Positions 34,414 to 44,397 of a DNA stretch of 64,000 nt are shown here, piece by piece (position 1 is the first letter of the stretch; the number at the start of each line of letters is the position of its first letter). The stretch covers positions 186,001 to 250,000 of the forward strand of contig NZ_JABSQR010000004.1 in assembly GCF_013215705.1 (NCBI RefSeq), written 5' to 3'. The notes beneath the pieces are model-generated. The model saw only the letters and a program-made list of their open reading frames with translations. It was not told the origin of the DNA and made no database searches. This stretch comes from Moritella sp. (lineage in GTDB: Bacteria > Pseudomonadota > Gammaproteobacteria > Enterobacterales > Moritellaceae). A program made the translations under genes and the position numbers.

Positions 34414-36411
34414 ATGAAATACTTAGTTACCGGCGGTACAGGGTTTATTGGTCGATTCTTAATTGAACGTCTAGTAGAGAGAGAAGATGCGCAAGTTTAT
34501 GTATTAACTCGCCAAGGCTCAGAACACAAATTCAATGCATTGAAGGATCGTGTGCATAAAAGTGTTAAAAGTCGTATCAAAATGGTTACTGGTGATATCA
34601 CTAAAGCTAATTTAGGGATTGATGAGCAATGGTTAGCAGCACATACCGACCAAATTGATAATGTTTACCACCTTGCCGCAATCTACGATATGAAAGCCGA
34701 TGCTGAATCACAAGAAACAGCGAATGTTGTTGGTACACGTAATGCTGTTGAAGCGTCGATAAAAATTAAAGCAAAAAGCTTCCATCATGTCAGCTCTATT
34801 GCTGCTGCTGGTCTGTTCAATGGTACTTTCTACGAAGATATGTTCGAAGAAGCTGAAAATATGGATAACGCATATCTTCGCACTAAACATATTTCTGAAA
34901 AAGTAGTCCGTGATGAATGTTCAATTCCGTTCCGTATTTATCGCCCTGGTATGGTTGTTGGTCACTCTAAAACGGGTGAAATAGATAAAGTTGACGGTCC
35001 ATACTATTTCTTCAAACTATTGAAAAAAATCCGTGAGACAATTCCAACATGGATGCCAATGATTGGTGTTGAAGGCCGTCGTCTGAATATTGTTCCTGTC
35101 GACTATGTTGCAGATGCAATTGATTACATTAGTCACAAAGAAAAAGTGCACAGTAACTGCTTCCACCTTGTTGATCCAAAACCATTCAAAGTGGGTGAAG
35201 TACTTAATATCTTCGCTACAGCGGGTAACGCACCAAGAACGGCATTCCGAATTGATTCTCGCATTGCTAATTTCTTACCGGCTTCAGTTCGTCAGGCAAT
35301 TACCCATTTACCAGCCGTAAAGCAGCTTACTGAAGGGGTATTAAATGATCTTGGCATTCCAAAAGACGTATTGAATTTCCTTAACTACCCAACTAGCTTC
35401 GATGACCGTGAAACAGCACGCGCACTAGAAGGTTCTAATATCAAAGTGCCTAGCTTAGATGAGTATGCACCTGCAGTATGGGATTATTGGGAGCGTAACC
35501 TGAATGATGATCTAATCAATGACATGACCCTAAAAGGTAATGTCAGTGGTAAAACAATTATCATCACAGGTGCAAGTTCTGGTATTGGTGAAGCAACGGC
35601 ATTAAAACTCGCACCAACAGGCGCAAAATTAATCCTAGTAGCACGTGATGTCACAAAACTAGAAGCAACACAGGCACAAATCCAAGCACTTGGTGGCGAT
35701 GCACATATCTATTCATGTGATATTTCCAACATGGAATCATGCGATGAGTTAGTTAATAATGTACTTGCAGATCATGAGTTTGTGGATATATTAATCAATA
35801 ACGCCGGTCGTTCAATCCGTCGTTCTATTGATTTATCGTTTGACCGTTTCCACGATTACGAAAGAACAATGCAGTTAAACTACTTTGGCTCAATTCGTTT
35901 AATCATGGGCTTCACACCAAGTATGTTAGAGCGTAAAAAAGGGCATGTTATTAACATTTCATCCATTGGTGTACTAACAAACTCACCACGTTTCTCTGCA
36001 TACGTTGCGTCTAAAGCAGCACTAGATGCGTTTACTCGCTGTGCAGCATCCGAGTTTTCTGACCGTAACGTAAACATGACGACGATTAACATGCCGTTAG
36101 TACGTACGCCAATGATTGGTCCGACAAAAGTATATGACAATGTCCCCACTCTAGCGCCATCAGAAGCCGCGGACTTAATTGTACAAGCGATTATCCGTAA
36201 GCCTAAGCGTATCGCAACGAGAATTGGCATCATGTCTGAAGTACTTTACTCTCTATTCCCTAAAGTAAGTGAAATAATCATGAACACCGGCTACCGTATG
36301 TTTAATGATTCTGCCGCTGCGAAGGGCAAAAAAGAAGATAAAGATGCGCCAACACAAGCGAGTACCGAACAGATTGCATTTGCAGCTATCATGCGCGGTG
36401 TGCATTGGTAA
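34414..36411 (+). CDS. Two-domain SDR protein, putative fatty acyl-CoA reductase
   Basis: The 665-residue protein fuses two Rossmann reductases. The N-terminal half is an extended SDR/male-sterility-type domain: VTGGTGFIGRFLIERL at the start and YLRTK (Y154, K158). The C-terminal half is a classical SDR: ITGASSGIGEAT near residue 385, INNAGRSIRRSI, INISSIGV and YVASK (Y530, K534). Both halves keep catalytic Tyr/Lys. The same length and order occur in bacterial fatty acyl-CoA reductases of the Marinobacter and mycobacterial AcrA1 type, which convert acyl-CoA to aldehyde and alcohol. Assignment is by architecture. GAGGATAA precedes the ATG. It is monocistronic, with a strong terminator. Confidence 0.8.
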   Translation: MKYLVTGGTGFIGRFLIERLVEREDAQVYVLTRQGSEHKFNALKDRVHKSVKSRIKMVTGDITKANLGIDEQWLAAHTDQIDNVYHLAAIYDMKADAESQETANVVGTRNAVEASIKIKAKSFHHVSSIAAAGLFNGTFYEDMFEEAENMDNAYLRTKHISEKVVRDECSIPFRIYRPGMVVGHSKTGEIDKVDGPYYFFKLLKKIRETIPTWMPMIGVEGRRLNIVPVDYVADAIDYISHKEKVHSNCFHLVDPKPFKVGEVLNIFATAGNAPRTAFRIDSRIANFLPASVRQAITHLPAVKQLTEGVLNDLGIPKDVLNFLNYPTSFDDRETARALEGSNIKVPSLDEYAPAVWDYWERNLNDDLINDMTLKGNVSGKTIIITGASSGIGEATALKLAPTGAKLILVARDVTKLEATQAQIQALGGDAHIYSCDISNMESCDELVNNVLADHEFVDILINNAGRSIRRSIDLSFDRFHDYERTMQLNYFGSIRLIMGFTPSMLERKKGHVINISSIGVLTNSPRFSAYVASKAALDAFTRCAASEFSDRNVNMTTINMPLVRTPMIGPTKVYDNVPTLAPSEAADLIVQAIIRKPKRIATRIGIMSEVLYSLFPKVSEIIMNTGYRMFNDSAAAKGKKEDKDAPTQASTEQIAFAAIMRGVHW

Positions 36412-36449
36412 TCTAAGCGGTCATAAATAGACTCTAATAAGATAATGTG

Positions 36450-36488
36450 AAGGGACCACTCTGTATACTAAAAAGTGGTCCCTTTTTT
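36450..36488 (+). terminator. Intrinsic terminator of the SDR gene
   Basis: AAGGGACCACT (36450-36460) pairs with AGTGGTCCCTT (36474-36484), followed by a T run. It is a perfect 11-bp stem. Confidence 0.93.
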
Positions 36489-36540
36489 GATCGTTCTTAT
36501 CATGTTAATCTATTGTTTTCTTTAACAAGGATGTATAAGA

Positions 36541-36999
36541 ATGAAAAAATCATTGGGGTTCACACTCATCGAATTAATGATCACAATCGCGATCGTCGCC
36601 ATACTCATTGGCATTGGCGTGCCCAGTTACCAAAATACTGTACAACAAAGCCGTATAGACGATGCGAAAAAATTAATTAATAGCGCGCTTAGCTATGCTA
36701 AAAACACCGCGATAGCGCATAATCGCCCTTTGTATATGACCGTTTTGGGTAATACGTTAACCCTAGCCACAAGCACCGCTGTTCCGCTAGATCAAGCAAC
36801 TGTTGTGAACAAAACAACGGTCACAACAGATAGTACTTCAACCCTCTCTTTTACAGCATCTGGCACACCGAGAATAACCTTTCGAGCGAATGGTACTATC
36901 GGAGCAGGCAATACTCTTCGTTATTGCACAGGTGATTCTGGCATTGACATTGCGGTTGGTATCAATGGAGACCCTGTTTCTACAGCTGCCAGCTGTTAG
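36541..36999 (+). CDS. Orphan GspH/FimT-type pseudopilin
   Basis: The 152-residue protein starts MKKSLGFTLIELMITIAIVA, a class III prepilin signal with cleavage between G6 and F7 and Glu5 of the mature protein. A C-terminal globular domain of GspH/FimT type has Cys residues in RYCTGDSG and TAASC that could form a disulfide. It would be processed by PilD and added to a type IV pilus or type II secretion pseudopilus. No other pilus or secretion gene is near, so it is an orphan. Confidence 0.88.
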   Translation: MKKSLGFTLIELMITIAIVAILIGIGVPSYQNTVQQSRIDDAKKLINSALSYAKNTAIAHNRPLYMTVLGNTLTLATSTAVPLDQATVVNKTTVTTDSTSTLSFTASGTPRITFRANGTIGAGNTLRYCTGDSGIDIAVGINGDPVSTAASC

Positions 37000-37154
37000 T
37001 TATTTATATTGTTGAATAGCCCGTTTTATTTGATGTTCACACTGCTTAGCATTATTGCTCTAACATAAACGGCTTAGAGCTTATGCTTTAAAGGATATGG
37101 TGAGCATTACAGAAAGTACGGGTAATTAAGATTGACGCCACTATCATACGTTTT

Positions 37155-37691
37155 TTATAACACAGTTCTCAAATTAGGCCATTGGATCAACCAATCTTTT
37201 GAACTTACACGATCACTGAATATTCCCAAATAACGTTTAGGATTATGTGTAACCTGTAGATTAAACAGCGATTCAAAACCAAATGCGGCAATACAATCAT
37301 AACTACCATCATCTAATTTTCGAATAGCTACCGCCGTTTCCTTTTCTGGCCAGTAACTCATGGCATGAATGATATTTAAATATGGCTTATCACCATTTCT
37401 TTTATGCATAATCGCTTGGTTACGCACTTCCCAATTTAACTCTGGCATTAGCAGGGAAAGCTCAGACTCAATTAGTCTATAATTTTCAGGATTGAATTCA
37501 GTTTCATCAAAGTAGATTACATCGACGTCATTCAATGGCGTTGATACTGATTTTTGATGCAAATGATCCCAAACCAAATTTCGAACAAAACCCGCAGCCA
37601 AATAACACTGAGATAAATGGAGTTGTTGAACACAATCAAGAGCCTTAACCCGTAATTCGTCCTTCTCAATTAATGTGATTATTCTATCCAT
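37155..37691 (-). CDS. Nucleotidyltransferase-family protein (NTP_transf_6 type)
   Basis: The 178-residue protein has YLAAGFVRNLVWDHLH, then LNDVDVIYFDE with the Asp pair of nucleotidyltransferases, WEVRNQAIMHKRNGDKPY and YDCIAAFGFESLFNL. The order fits the PF06042-type family of uncharacterised nucleotidyltransferases of about 180-200 residues. Substrate is unknown. It is transcribed alone. Confidence 0.82.
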   Translation of the reverse strand: MDRIITLIEKDELRVKALDCVQQLHLSQCYLAAGFVRNLVWDHLHQKSVSTPLNDVDVIYFDETEFNPENYRLIESELSLLMPELNWEVRNQAIMHKRNGDKPYLNIIHAMSYWPEKETAVAIRKLDDGSYDCIAAFGFESLFNLQVTHNPKRYLGIFSDRVSSKDWLIQWPNLRTVL

Positions 37692-37766
37692 ATCTACCCT
37701 GCGTTATACAGCCTGAAACAAAGGAAAACAAAACTGGTGCTTTTATTTCCCTTGTGCTGCGACTTA

Positions 37767-38177
37767 TCATATGAGTCTATCTGCTGGATGGTTAACACCA
37801 TCATAAGTAGGTATCCCGTCAATCTTTAAAGGGTTGATGCCCTCTAAGCACGCAACATTAAAACCAAACAAATGTGGATTTGATCTTCTTTGATGATGAG
37901 TATATATGCCGCAATTTGAGCAAAAATAGTGCTTTGCAGTATTTGTATTAAATTGATAGAAATTTAAAATTTTTTCTCCTTTAATGAATCTAATTCCATT
38001 TAAAGGGACAGAGGCTGCTATCGCACCTCTTCTCCGGCACATGGAGCAATCACATCTCCGCACATCAATTAACCCATCAGGTAAGTCAAACTCGATCTCG
38101 ACTGCACGGCAATGACAGCTAGCCCGGTGCTTTTCTTGGATCTTGACGCCATCAACTTCCTTAATATTTATTCCCAT
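37767..38177 (-). CDS. GFA-family zinc protein (glutathione-dependent formaldehyde-activating-like)
   Basis: The protein has the GFA/CENP-V zinc motifs SCHCRAVEIEF, RRCDCSMCRRRG and YFCSNCGIYTHHQ. These seven Cys residues make two zinc sites. I start at ATG 38177 (136 residues) because AAGGA lies seven bases upstream; the longer reading adds 18 residues. The name comes from Gfa of methylotrophs, but the reaction of most members is not known. Confidence 0.87.
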   Translation of the reverse strand: MGINIKEVDGVKIQEKHRASCHCRAVEIEFDLPDGLIDVRRCDCSMCRRRGAIAASVPLNGIRFIKGEKILNFYQFNTNTAKHYFCSNCGIYTHHQRRSNPHLFGFNVACLEGINPLKIDGIPTYDGVNHPADRLI

Positions 38178-38600
38178 ATTTCGATCCTTGAATGCACATG
38201 ATTTGTATAACAGGACGTCTCGATTCGACAAATTAATTCACTGCTATAGAGCGATACGAATTATATAACGAATTGAGTGGTTACTCATTTAGTCTTGTAA
38301 ACAATTGATAATAAACAGCTAGTAAACTGAGTATATTGATATTAATGTTTAGTGGCAGGTAAACTTGATTGTCTTGTGACAGCTCAAGTCTGCTTTCACT
38401 AAAACACTAATAACACAGTATAAAATAATCCATCAAACCGTTTTCATTATTCACAAACAAAGAAGTGTTATTTATAACTCTATTATTTAAGTCGACTCAC
38501 CTAAGCGGAGAAGAACCAAAAATGTATGGCGAACTGTCATGAATAAAATATTAATGGGCAACTGCTCTAAATCGAAAAGGAGCAAAAATCAGTTCCAAAC
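38178..38600. other. AT-rich intergenic region
   Basis: About 420 bases between the GFA gene and the fadJ terminator. I see no coding frame of substance, no strong hairpin and no recognised operator. It holds the leftward promoter of the GFA gene. Confidence 0.5.
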
Positions 38601-38635
38601 AAAAAAACGACGTTAGATTTACATCTAACGCCGCT
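38601..38635 (-). terminator. Intrinsic terminator of the fadI-fadJ operon
   Basis: On the minus strand, CGTTAGAT and ATCTAACG form an 8-bp stem with a four-base loop, extended by a G-T pair. A run of seven T follows. It lies about 30 bases after the fadJ stop. Confidence 0.88.
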
Positions 38636-38665
38636 TTAAATTATATAAGCTAATGCATTACGCGA

Positions 38666-40798
38666 TTAGTTATAGAATTTTTTACCTTCTTTCGCCATTG
38701 CTTTAAGCGATTCACACGGCGCAAAACGCTCACCGTATTTATCTTGATGACGTTCTAGCTTGTCAACAAGTTCAGCAATACCGATTGAATCCATGTAATG
38801 GAATGGACCACCTAAGAACGGCGGGAAACCAATACCGAAGATGGCACCGATGTCACCATCACGCGCACTACGTAGGATACCTTCATCAAGACAACGTGCC
38901 GCTTCGTTCAGCATTAATAATACTGCACGTTCTGCAAGTGCTTTAGGCGCCATTTTGGCTTCAGGTTTTAAGTTAAGTAGCTTGTAGATTGATTCATCAA
39001 CTTGCTTCTTACCTTTTTTGGCTTTCTTACCGTATAGATAGAAACCTTTCTCGTTCTTACGACCTTTACGATCATCAGCCAATAACTTATCGAACGCTGC
39101 AGGTGCTTCAAAACGGCTACCTAGCTCTTTCGTTAAGATTGGACCGATCTTAGCACCAACATCGATACCAACTTCATCAAGAAGCGTGACAGGACCAACA
39201 GGGAAACCAAAATCAACAAGGGCTTTATCAACCGCTTCGATTGGCTCTTGTTCTAGTACCAAACGTGCAGCTTCATTCATGTAAGGCGCAAGAATACGGT
39301 TTACATAGAAACCAGCACCATCTTTAACAACGATAGGTGTTTTGCCCTGCTTACGCGCAAATTCAACCGTTGTTGAGATCGTTTGATCCGACGTGCCTTC
39401 ATGCGTAATGATCTCAGCCAGTGGCATTTTGTCCACAGGGCTGAAATAATGCAGACCAATTACATTTTCAGGGCGCTTCGCTTCAGAAGCAATCTGTGTA
39501 ATAGGTAAAGAAGACGTGTTTGATGCGAAAATAGTATTTTCGTTACAGTTAGCTTCAATATCAGCCACCATTTGGTGCTTCAATTTAAGATCTTCAAATA
39601 CCGCTTCAATAACAATGTCAGCATTTTTCACACCAGTGTACTCAGTCGTACCAGTGATCATAGCAAGTTGACTTTGCATTTCAGCTTTAGAAATAAAGCG
39701 ACGTTTAACTTTCTTATTTAGAATGTCATACGTGTATTTTTGTGCGTTAAGCAGACCTTGAGGTGCAATATCTTTAATACGCACAGGTACTTTGGCTTTC
39801 GTTGCAGTAACGTTGGCGATACCGCCACCCATTAAACCACCACCGAGCACGACCGCTTTTTTCACTTTCTTCGGTGCCACGCCTTCAACGCCATCTTCTT
39901 TCTTCATCGCTGTTGTAGCGAAGAAAATGCCACGCAGTGCAGCTGATTCAGATGTCATTGCAAGTTCTGCAAAACGTTTTGCTTCAAGTTTTAAACCGGC
40001 TTCAAACCCTTTTTCTTGGCCAAGTTTAACCACTTCTAGAATTGCTTCTGGCGCTGGGTAGTTGCCGCGAGTTTTAGCAAGCGTTTGTTTTTTAGCTTGG
40101 TCAAACATGATGTTACGACCAAGTTTATTTGTTTCAAGTAGCTTGCTAGTTAGATCACGTTTTAACTTACGTTGGAACTTACCTTTTTTCGCTAGCTTAA
40201 CAGCCACTTCAAGGAGTACTGTTTCAGGCACAACTTCATCAACAAGGCCCATTTTAAGCGCTTGTTTACCACGTACTTGTTTACCTGTTAACATCAAATC
40301 AAGCGACTTAGCCACACCGATAAGGCGAGGTAAACGTTGTGTGCCACCGCTGCCAGGTAATAGACCTAGCATAACTTCTGGTACACCTAATACTGTTTTA
40401 GTGCTTTCTGTACAGACTCGGATATGACAAGCAAGTGCGAGTTCTAAACCACCGCCCAAACAAGGGCCGTGAATAGCAGCAACAACAGGGATATTTAATG
40501 CTTCCAGTTCACCCATAACACGGTGACCTTCCAGTGATAACTTCTCTGCATCTGCAGCCGTTTCACACGCATCAATCATAGTAACGTCAGCACCAGCAAC
40601 AAAGCTGTCTTTCTTGCCACTAATCAGTACTAGACCTTGTAGATCTGAATTTGATGAAATCTCTTTCATCAAATCAGAAATTTCATCAGCGAACTCTGCA
40701 CGTAAAGTGTTCATCGTTTCGCCGGGTACGTCCATTGTTAGAACGCCAATCTTATCTTCACGGATCTCAAGTGAAAATGTTTTATCTTGCTGACTCAT
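38666..40798 (-). CDS. fadJ: FadJ, multifunctional enoyl-CoA hydratase/3-hydroxyacyl-CoA dehydrogenase
   Basis: From ATG 40798 the protein has 710 residues, matching E. coli FadJ (714). The N-terminal crotonase domain contains [12 protein letters not shown] in the oxyanion region and [14 protein letters not shown] and [16 protein letters not shown], with the catalytic Glu pair. The NAD-binding dehydrogenase domain has [15 protein letters not shown] and [16 protein letters not shown]. It is the alpha subunit of the anaerobic or alternative beta-oxidation complex with FadI. Its ATG overlaps the fadI stop by one base (TAATG). The longer reading from 40846 starts inside fadI and is rejected. Confidence 0.96.
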   Translation of the reverse strand: MSQQDKTFSLEIREDKIGVLTMDVPGETMNTLRAEFADEISDLMKEISSNSDLQGLVLISGKKDSFVAGADVTMIDACETAADAEKLSLEGHRVMGELEALNIPVVAAIHGPCLGGGLELALACHIRVCTESTKTVLGVPEVMLGLLPGSGGTQRLPRLIGVAKSLDLMLTGKQVRGKQALKMGLVDEVVPETVLLEVAVKLAKKGKFQRKLKRDLTSKLLETNKLGRNIMFDQAKKQTLAKTRGNYPAPEAILEVVKLGQEKGFEAGLKLEAKRFAELAMTSESAALRGIFFATTAMKKEDGVEGVAPKKVKKAVVLGGGLMGGGIANVTATKAKVPVRIKDIAPQGLLNAQKYTYDILNKKVKRRFISKAEMQSQLAMITGTTEYTGVKNADIVIEAVFEDLKLKHQMVADIEANCNENTIFASNTSSLPITQIASEAKRPENVIGLHYFSPVDKMPLAEIITHEGTSDQTISTTVEFARKQGKTPIVVKDGAGFYVNRILAPYMNEAARLVLEQEPIEAVDKALVDFGFPVGPVTLLDEVGIDVGAKIGPILTKELGSRFEAPAAFDKLLADDRKGRKNEKGFYLYGKKAKKGKKQVDESIYKLLNLKPEAKMAPKALAERAVLLMLNEAARCLDEGILRSARDGDIGAIFGIGFPPFLGGPFHYMDSIGIAELVDKLERHQDKYGERFAPCESLKAMAKEGKKFYN

Positions 40799-42108
40799 TA
40801 CGCGCTCTCCACAATCATTGCTACACCTAGACCACCAGCAGCACATGCAGCCGTTAGCCCTAGACCACCACCACGACGTTTCAATTCATGCAATGTTTGC
40901 GTGATCATACGTGCGCCAGTCGCTGCAAATGGATGACCATATGCAAGTGAACCACCAAGTACGTTGAACTTACTTTGATCGATATTAGCAACGCGCTCTG
41001 GACGACCTAGTTTTTCCTGTGCAAACGTATCTGACTCTAAACATTTTAGGTTTGCTAATGTTTGTGCAGCAAATGCTTCGTGCATATCAAATAACGCTAA
41101 ATCGTCAAATTTAATGCCCGCACGGTCTAACGCTTCAGGTATCGCATATGACGGGCCAATTAGACCGTCAACATCTGCAGGTACAGCAGAGTAAGCGTAG
41201 CTGCGAATATAACCAAGCACTTCTAGGCCAAGTTCTTTCGCACGACTTTCGCTCATAAGTAGTACCGCAGCAGCACCATCTGTTAGTGGCGTACTTGTTG
41301 CAGCAGTTACTGTACCGTGTTTACGGTCAAATGCAGGACGCAGTTTCGCGTAACCTTCAACTGATGAGTTTTTACGGATGTTGTTATCTTCAGCAATAAA
41401 TGACTTCATTGGCTCTGGATAAGCCGTCATTACTTCGTCTTTTAACTTACCTTCTTCCCATGCTTTAGCAGCAAGAGTATGTGAACGATGCGCTAATTCA
41501 TCCTGCGCTTGACGCGAGATGTTATAAGACTTAGCCATTTGTTCCGCAGTTTGCCCCATCGTTATACCGGTACTGTATTCTGAAACAGCTGGCGCGACAG
41601 GCAATAAATCTTTCAAGCTTAACTGACGGGCAATCTTTAATTTATCGCTAGTCGTCTTGGCTTTGCTTAAGTTAACTAACTGATGAGCAAGCTTTTTAGA
41701 TACGCCGATTGGCACAACTGAAGATGAATCAGCACCACCAGCAATACCACAGTCAATCGATCCAGCCATAATAGACTCGGTAACATTTGTAATAGCTTGG
41801 AAACTTGTCGCACATGCGCGCGATACACTGTATGCATCGGTGCCGATGTCCATGCCAGTGCCTAATACGATTTCACGCGCAATGTTTGGCGCTTCAGGCA
41901 TTTGAACAACTTGTCCAAATACAACTTGCTGAATAATCTTAGGATCAATGTCGTTACGAGTAAGCATCTCATTAACAACCATTTTGCCTAAATCTAATGC
42001 TGGAACCCCATGAAACGCTGTTGCTTGTTTAGCAAACGGGGTACGTAATCCAGTGACCACCGCGATACGATCGCCGTTGCGGGTGGTTAGGCTTTGTGCT
42101 TTAGCCAT
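40798..42108 (-). CDS. fadI: FadI, acetyl-CoA acyltransferase (3-ketoacyl-CoA thiolase)
   Basis: The 436-residue thiolase begins [20 protein letters not shown], then [14 protein letters not shown]. The active-site Cys is in [16 protein letters not shown], and the C-terminal catalytic His and Cys are in [16 protein letters not shown] and [13 protein letters not shown]. Residues such as [19 protein letters not shown] are close to E. coli FadI. It releases acetyl-CoA in beta-oxidation with FadJ. I start at ATG 42108, with GAGG seven bases upstream; the GTG one codon earlier is also open. The upstream region carries FadR-like and PsrA-like sites. Confidence 0.96.
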   Translation of the reverse strand: MAKAQSLTTRNGDRIAVVTGLRTPFAKQATAFHGVPALDLGKMVVNEMLTRNDIDPKIIQQVVFGQVVQMPEAPNIAREIVLGTGMDIGTDAYSVSRACATSFQAITNVTESIMAGSIDCGIAGGADSSSVVPIGVSKKLAHQLVNLSKAKTTSDKLKIARQLSLKDLLPVAPAVSEYSTGITMGQTAEQMAKSYNISRQAQDELAHRSHTLAAKAWEEGKLKDEVMTAYPEPMKSFIAEDNNIRKNSSVEGYAKLRPAFDRKHGTVTAATSTPLTDGAAAVLLMSESRAKELGLEVLGYIRSYAYSAVPADVDGLIGPSYAIPEALDRAGIKFDDLALFDMHEAFAAQTLANLKCLESDTFAQEKLGRPERVANIDQSKFNVLGGSLAYGHPFAATGARMITQTLHELKRRGGGLGLTAACAAGGLGVAMIVESA

Positions 42109-42135
42109 CACTTATCCTCATTCCGTTAAGTAAAA

Positions 42136-42148
42136 GAGGTCAGACCTC
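42136..42148. promoter_or_regulatory. FadR-like operator upstream of fadI
   Basis: GAGGTCAGACCTC is a perfect palindrome around GGTCAGACC, the core of the FadR consensus ACTGGTCnGACCTGT. It lies 28 bases before the fadI start. FadR represses fad genes and is released by long-chain acyl-CoA. Confidence 0.75.
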
Positions 42149-42180
42149 ATAAAATTAAGTCAATATTAACCTTTTGGTCA

Positions 42181-42208
42181 CAATATTCAAACATTAGTTT
42201 GAATATTG
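42181..42208. promoter_or_regulatory. Inverted repeat resembling a PsrA box upstream of fadI
   Basis: CAATATTCAAAC and GTTTGAATATTG are perfect 12-bp arms around ATTA. The centre CAAAC-N4-GTTTG fits the PsrA (TetR-family, fatty-acid-responsive) site described in Pseudomonas and Shewanella-type bacteria. It lies 73 bases before the fadI start. No psrA gene is in the window. Confidence 0.6.
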
Positions 42209-42459
42209 AGTTTTTCATCTTAGAACTGTGATCCAAAAGAAATATTGTGTGAAAAAATAATGTTAAATAGTAGTCATATCAACCTAAACAACTTTTATCG
42301 TTAGGATATTACTGACCATTCACACTATTAAGTAGTCGTTTCCCGTAAAGTATTGTAAATCGTTTTGTTTAAACTCTCTTATAAAATAAGTTTGAACTTT
42401 TACAATGAATGTATTGTCGGTAAACTAGTGTTTATATTAACTTTATACGATAGATAATT

Positions 42460-43416
42460 ATGCCAAAATCAAATTTTAATCAATTAAGAGGCTATCTTAA
42501 CAGCCAAATTCTTGGGCAAGCAAAACTTGTCGACAATTTATTAATCGCGCTACTCGCAGATGGCCATATCTTAGTAGAAGGTCCACCCGGATTGGCCAAA
42601 ACACGAGCAGTCAAAGCGTTGGCCGATAGTTTAGAAGCCAACTTCCATCGAATTCAGTTTACACCCGATTTACTGCCAGCCGATTTAACCGGTACTGATA
42701 TCTATCGCGCCGAAACCGGCACCTTTGAATTTCAACCCGGTCCTCTGTTCCACAATATTGTACTTGCGGACGAGATTAACCGTGCACCTGCTAAGGTACA
42801 GTCTGCGCTATTAGAAGCTATGGCCGAACAGCAGATAACCGTTGGCAACAAAACCATGTTATTACCAAAGCTGTTTATGGTAATGGCGACGCAGAACCCC
42901 ATTGAGCAAGAGGGTACGTATCCATTACCGGAAGCGCAGCTAGACCGCTTCATGTTACATCTGGAAATTGATTACCCAGACAAAGACACTGAATTACAAA
43001 TTTTACGGTTAACAACACAAGAAGCACAACAAAGCGCAGGCGCACCGATTGCTAAAATCAGTCTGCAAGCGATCATGCAAGCGCGAGAGCAAGTACTTAA
43101 CATCCACTTAGCCCCTGCTCTCGAACATTATCTTGTCGATTTAATTATGGCAACACGAAACCCTGCAACCTTAGATCCGCAACTCGCCAGTTGGATCACT
43201 TTTGGCGCAAGTCCACGTGCGACTATCTCGCTGGCCCGTTGTGTACGCGCTCGCGCTTGGTTACACGGTCGTGATCATGTACTACCCGAAGATATTCAAA
43301 CCTGCCTTTACCCTATCCTACGTCACCGCTTATTGCTGAGCTTTGAAGCAGAAGCTGACGGTATCACCGCAAACCAAATTATTGACCGCATTTTGTCATT
43401 AATTGCATTTTCGTAA
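42460..43416 (+). CDS. MoxR-family AAA+ ATPase of the Bat operon
   Basis: The 318-residue ATPase has Walker A EGPPGLAKT (residues 40-48), VLADEINRAPAKVQSALLEA as Walker B and sensor region, MATQNPIEQEGTYPLPEAQL and the arginine-finger region PLPEAQLDRFM. MoxR proteins act as chaperones for VWA-domain partners, which are the following genes. It opens the rightward operon MoxR-DUF58-DUF4381-BatA-BatB-BatD. No strong ribosome site is seen before the ATG. Confidence 0.93.
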   Translation: MPKSNFNQLRGYLNSQILGQAKLVDNLLIALLADGHILVEGPPGLAKTRAVKALADSLEANFHRIQFTPDLLPADLTGTDIYRAETGTFEFQPGPLFHNIVLADEINRAPAKVQSALLEAMAEQQITVGNKTMLLPKLFMVMATQNPIEQEGTYPLPEAQLDRFMLHLEIDYPDKDTELQILRLTTQEAQQSAGAPIAKISLQAIMQAREQVLNIHLAPALEHYLVDLIMATRNPATLDPQLASWITFGASPRATISLARCVRARAWLHGRDHVLPEDIQTCLYPILRHRLLLSFEAEADGITANQIIDRILSLIAFS

Positions 43417-43429
43417 ACTGAGTTAGTCT

Positions 43430-44392
43430 ATGTCAGCAATCGACGTTACGATTAAAGAGCTACAACAATACAGCTACCAAACTAATAGTATTTTAGCGAG
43501 CAAAACGTTAGCAAGAGCACGGTTAGCCGGTGGTCATCTGTCGCCAATCAAAGGCCGAGGTATGGAATTTAGCGAATGTCGTCAATATCAACCCGGTGAT
43601 GACATCCGTAGTATTGATTGGCGCATTACCGCACGTACAGGTAAAACTTACAGCAAGTTATTTAGTGAAGAAAAAGAACGGCCTGTGTATGTATTACTGG
43701 ATCTGTCATCAAGCATGTATTTTGGCAGTCAATATCGGCTAAAATCAGTGCAAGCCTGTCACTTGACGGCATTACTGGCGTGGGCAACAAAACATAAAAG
43801 TGATCGTGTCGGCGGTATGATCATTGGTGCATTCGGGCATAAAGAGTTAAAACCCCAGCGCCAACAACGCGGTATCATGCAATTACTCAATGAAACCGTG
43901 ACCTTACATAATGCGCAACTGACTATGTCTCAAGCCGAGCGTATTAATGCGGCTGATGCAACGCATGTAAATACAGAAAATACAGTGCCAAAGGAATCGC
44001 TTGCCAGCGCCCTCACCCGTTTGCGTATACTGTGTAAAACTGGCAGCCATATTATGATCATCAGTGACTTTCTTAATCTGGATGATAAAGCGCAAAAGCA
44101 ACTCGCGTTATTAAAACGCCATAATGAAATTGAAGCATGGCAGATTTACGATCCTTTAGAACTCTCGCTTCCGAACATATCAGGCAACGTACGCCTCGCG
44201 GTATCAAATGGTCAACAACAAGGGTTCATTAGTCCGAGTAACGCTGACAGTCGCCAAAAATATCAACAATATGCCGATGCTAAACAGCAAGCATTAAGAC
44301 AGGTAATGAACCGATACGGTATTCGTCACCACAGGATCAGCAGTGGTGAATCGTTATTGAGTCAGATTAAAAATAAGAGTAAAGGTAAATAA
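43430..44392 (+). CDS. DUF58 domain-containing protein
   Basis: The 320-residue soluble protein contains the DUF58 core GRGMEFSECRQYQPGDDIRS, then IDWRITARTGKTYSKLFSEE and a VWA-like VYVLLDLSSSMYFGS with a DxSxS metal site. The family always accompanies MoxR ATPases. It starts 13 bases after the moxR stop and probably connects the ATPase with the membrane-bound VWA proteins. The substrate of the complex is unknown. Confidence 0.9.
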   Translation: MSAIDVTIKELQQYSYQTNSILASKTLARARLAGGHLSPIKGRGMEFSECRQYQPGDDIRSIDWRITARTGKTYSKLFSEEKERPVYVLLDLSSSMYFGSQYRLKSVQACHLTALLAWATKHKSDRVGGMIIGAFGHKELKPQRQQRGIMQLLNETVTLHNAQLTMSQAERINAADATHVNTENTVPKESLASALTRLRILCKTGSHIMIISDFLNLDDKAQKQLALLKRHNEIEAWQIYDPLELSLPNISGNVRLAVSNGQQQGFISPSNADSRQKYQQYADAKQQALRQVMNRYGIRHHRISSGESLLSQIKNKSKGK

Positions 44393-44397
44393 AGCGC

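Noticed and set aside
40799-40846. Longer FadJ with [16 protein letters not shown] leader
   Set aside because: The leader lies in the end of fadI in another frame; ATG 40798 matches family start and the TAATG overlap.
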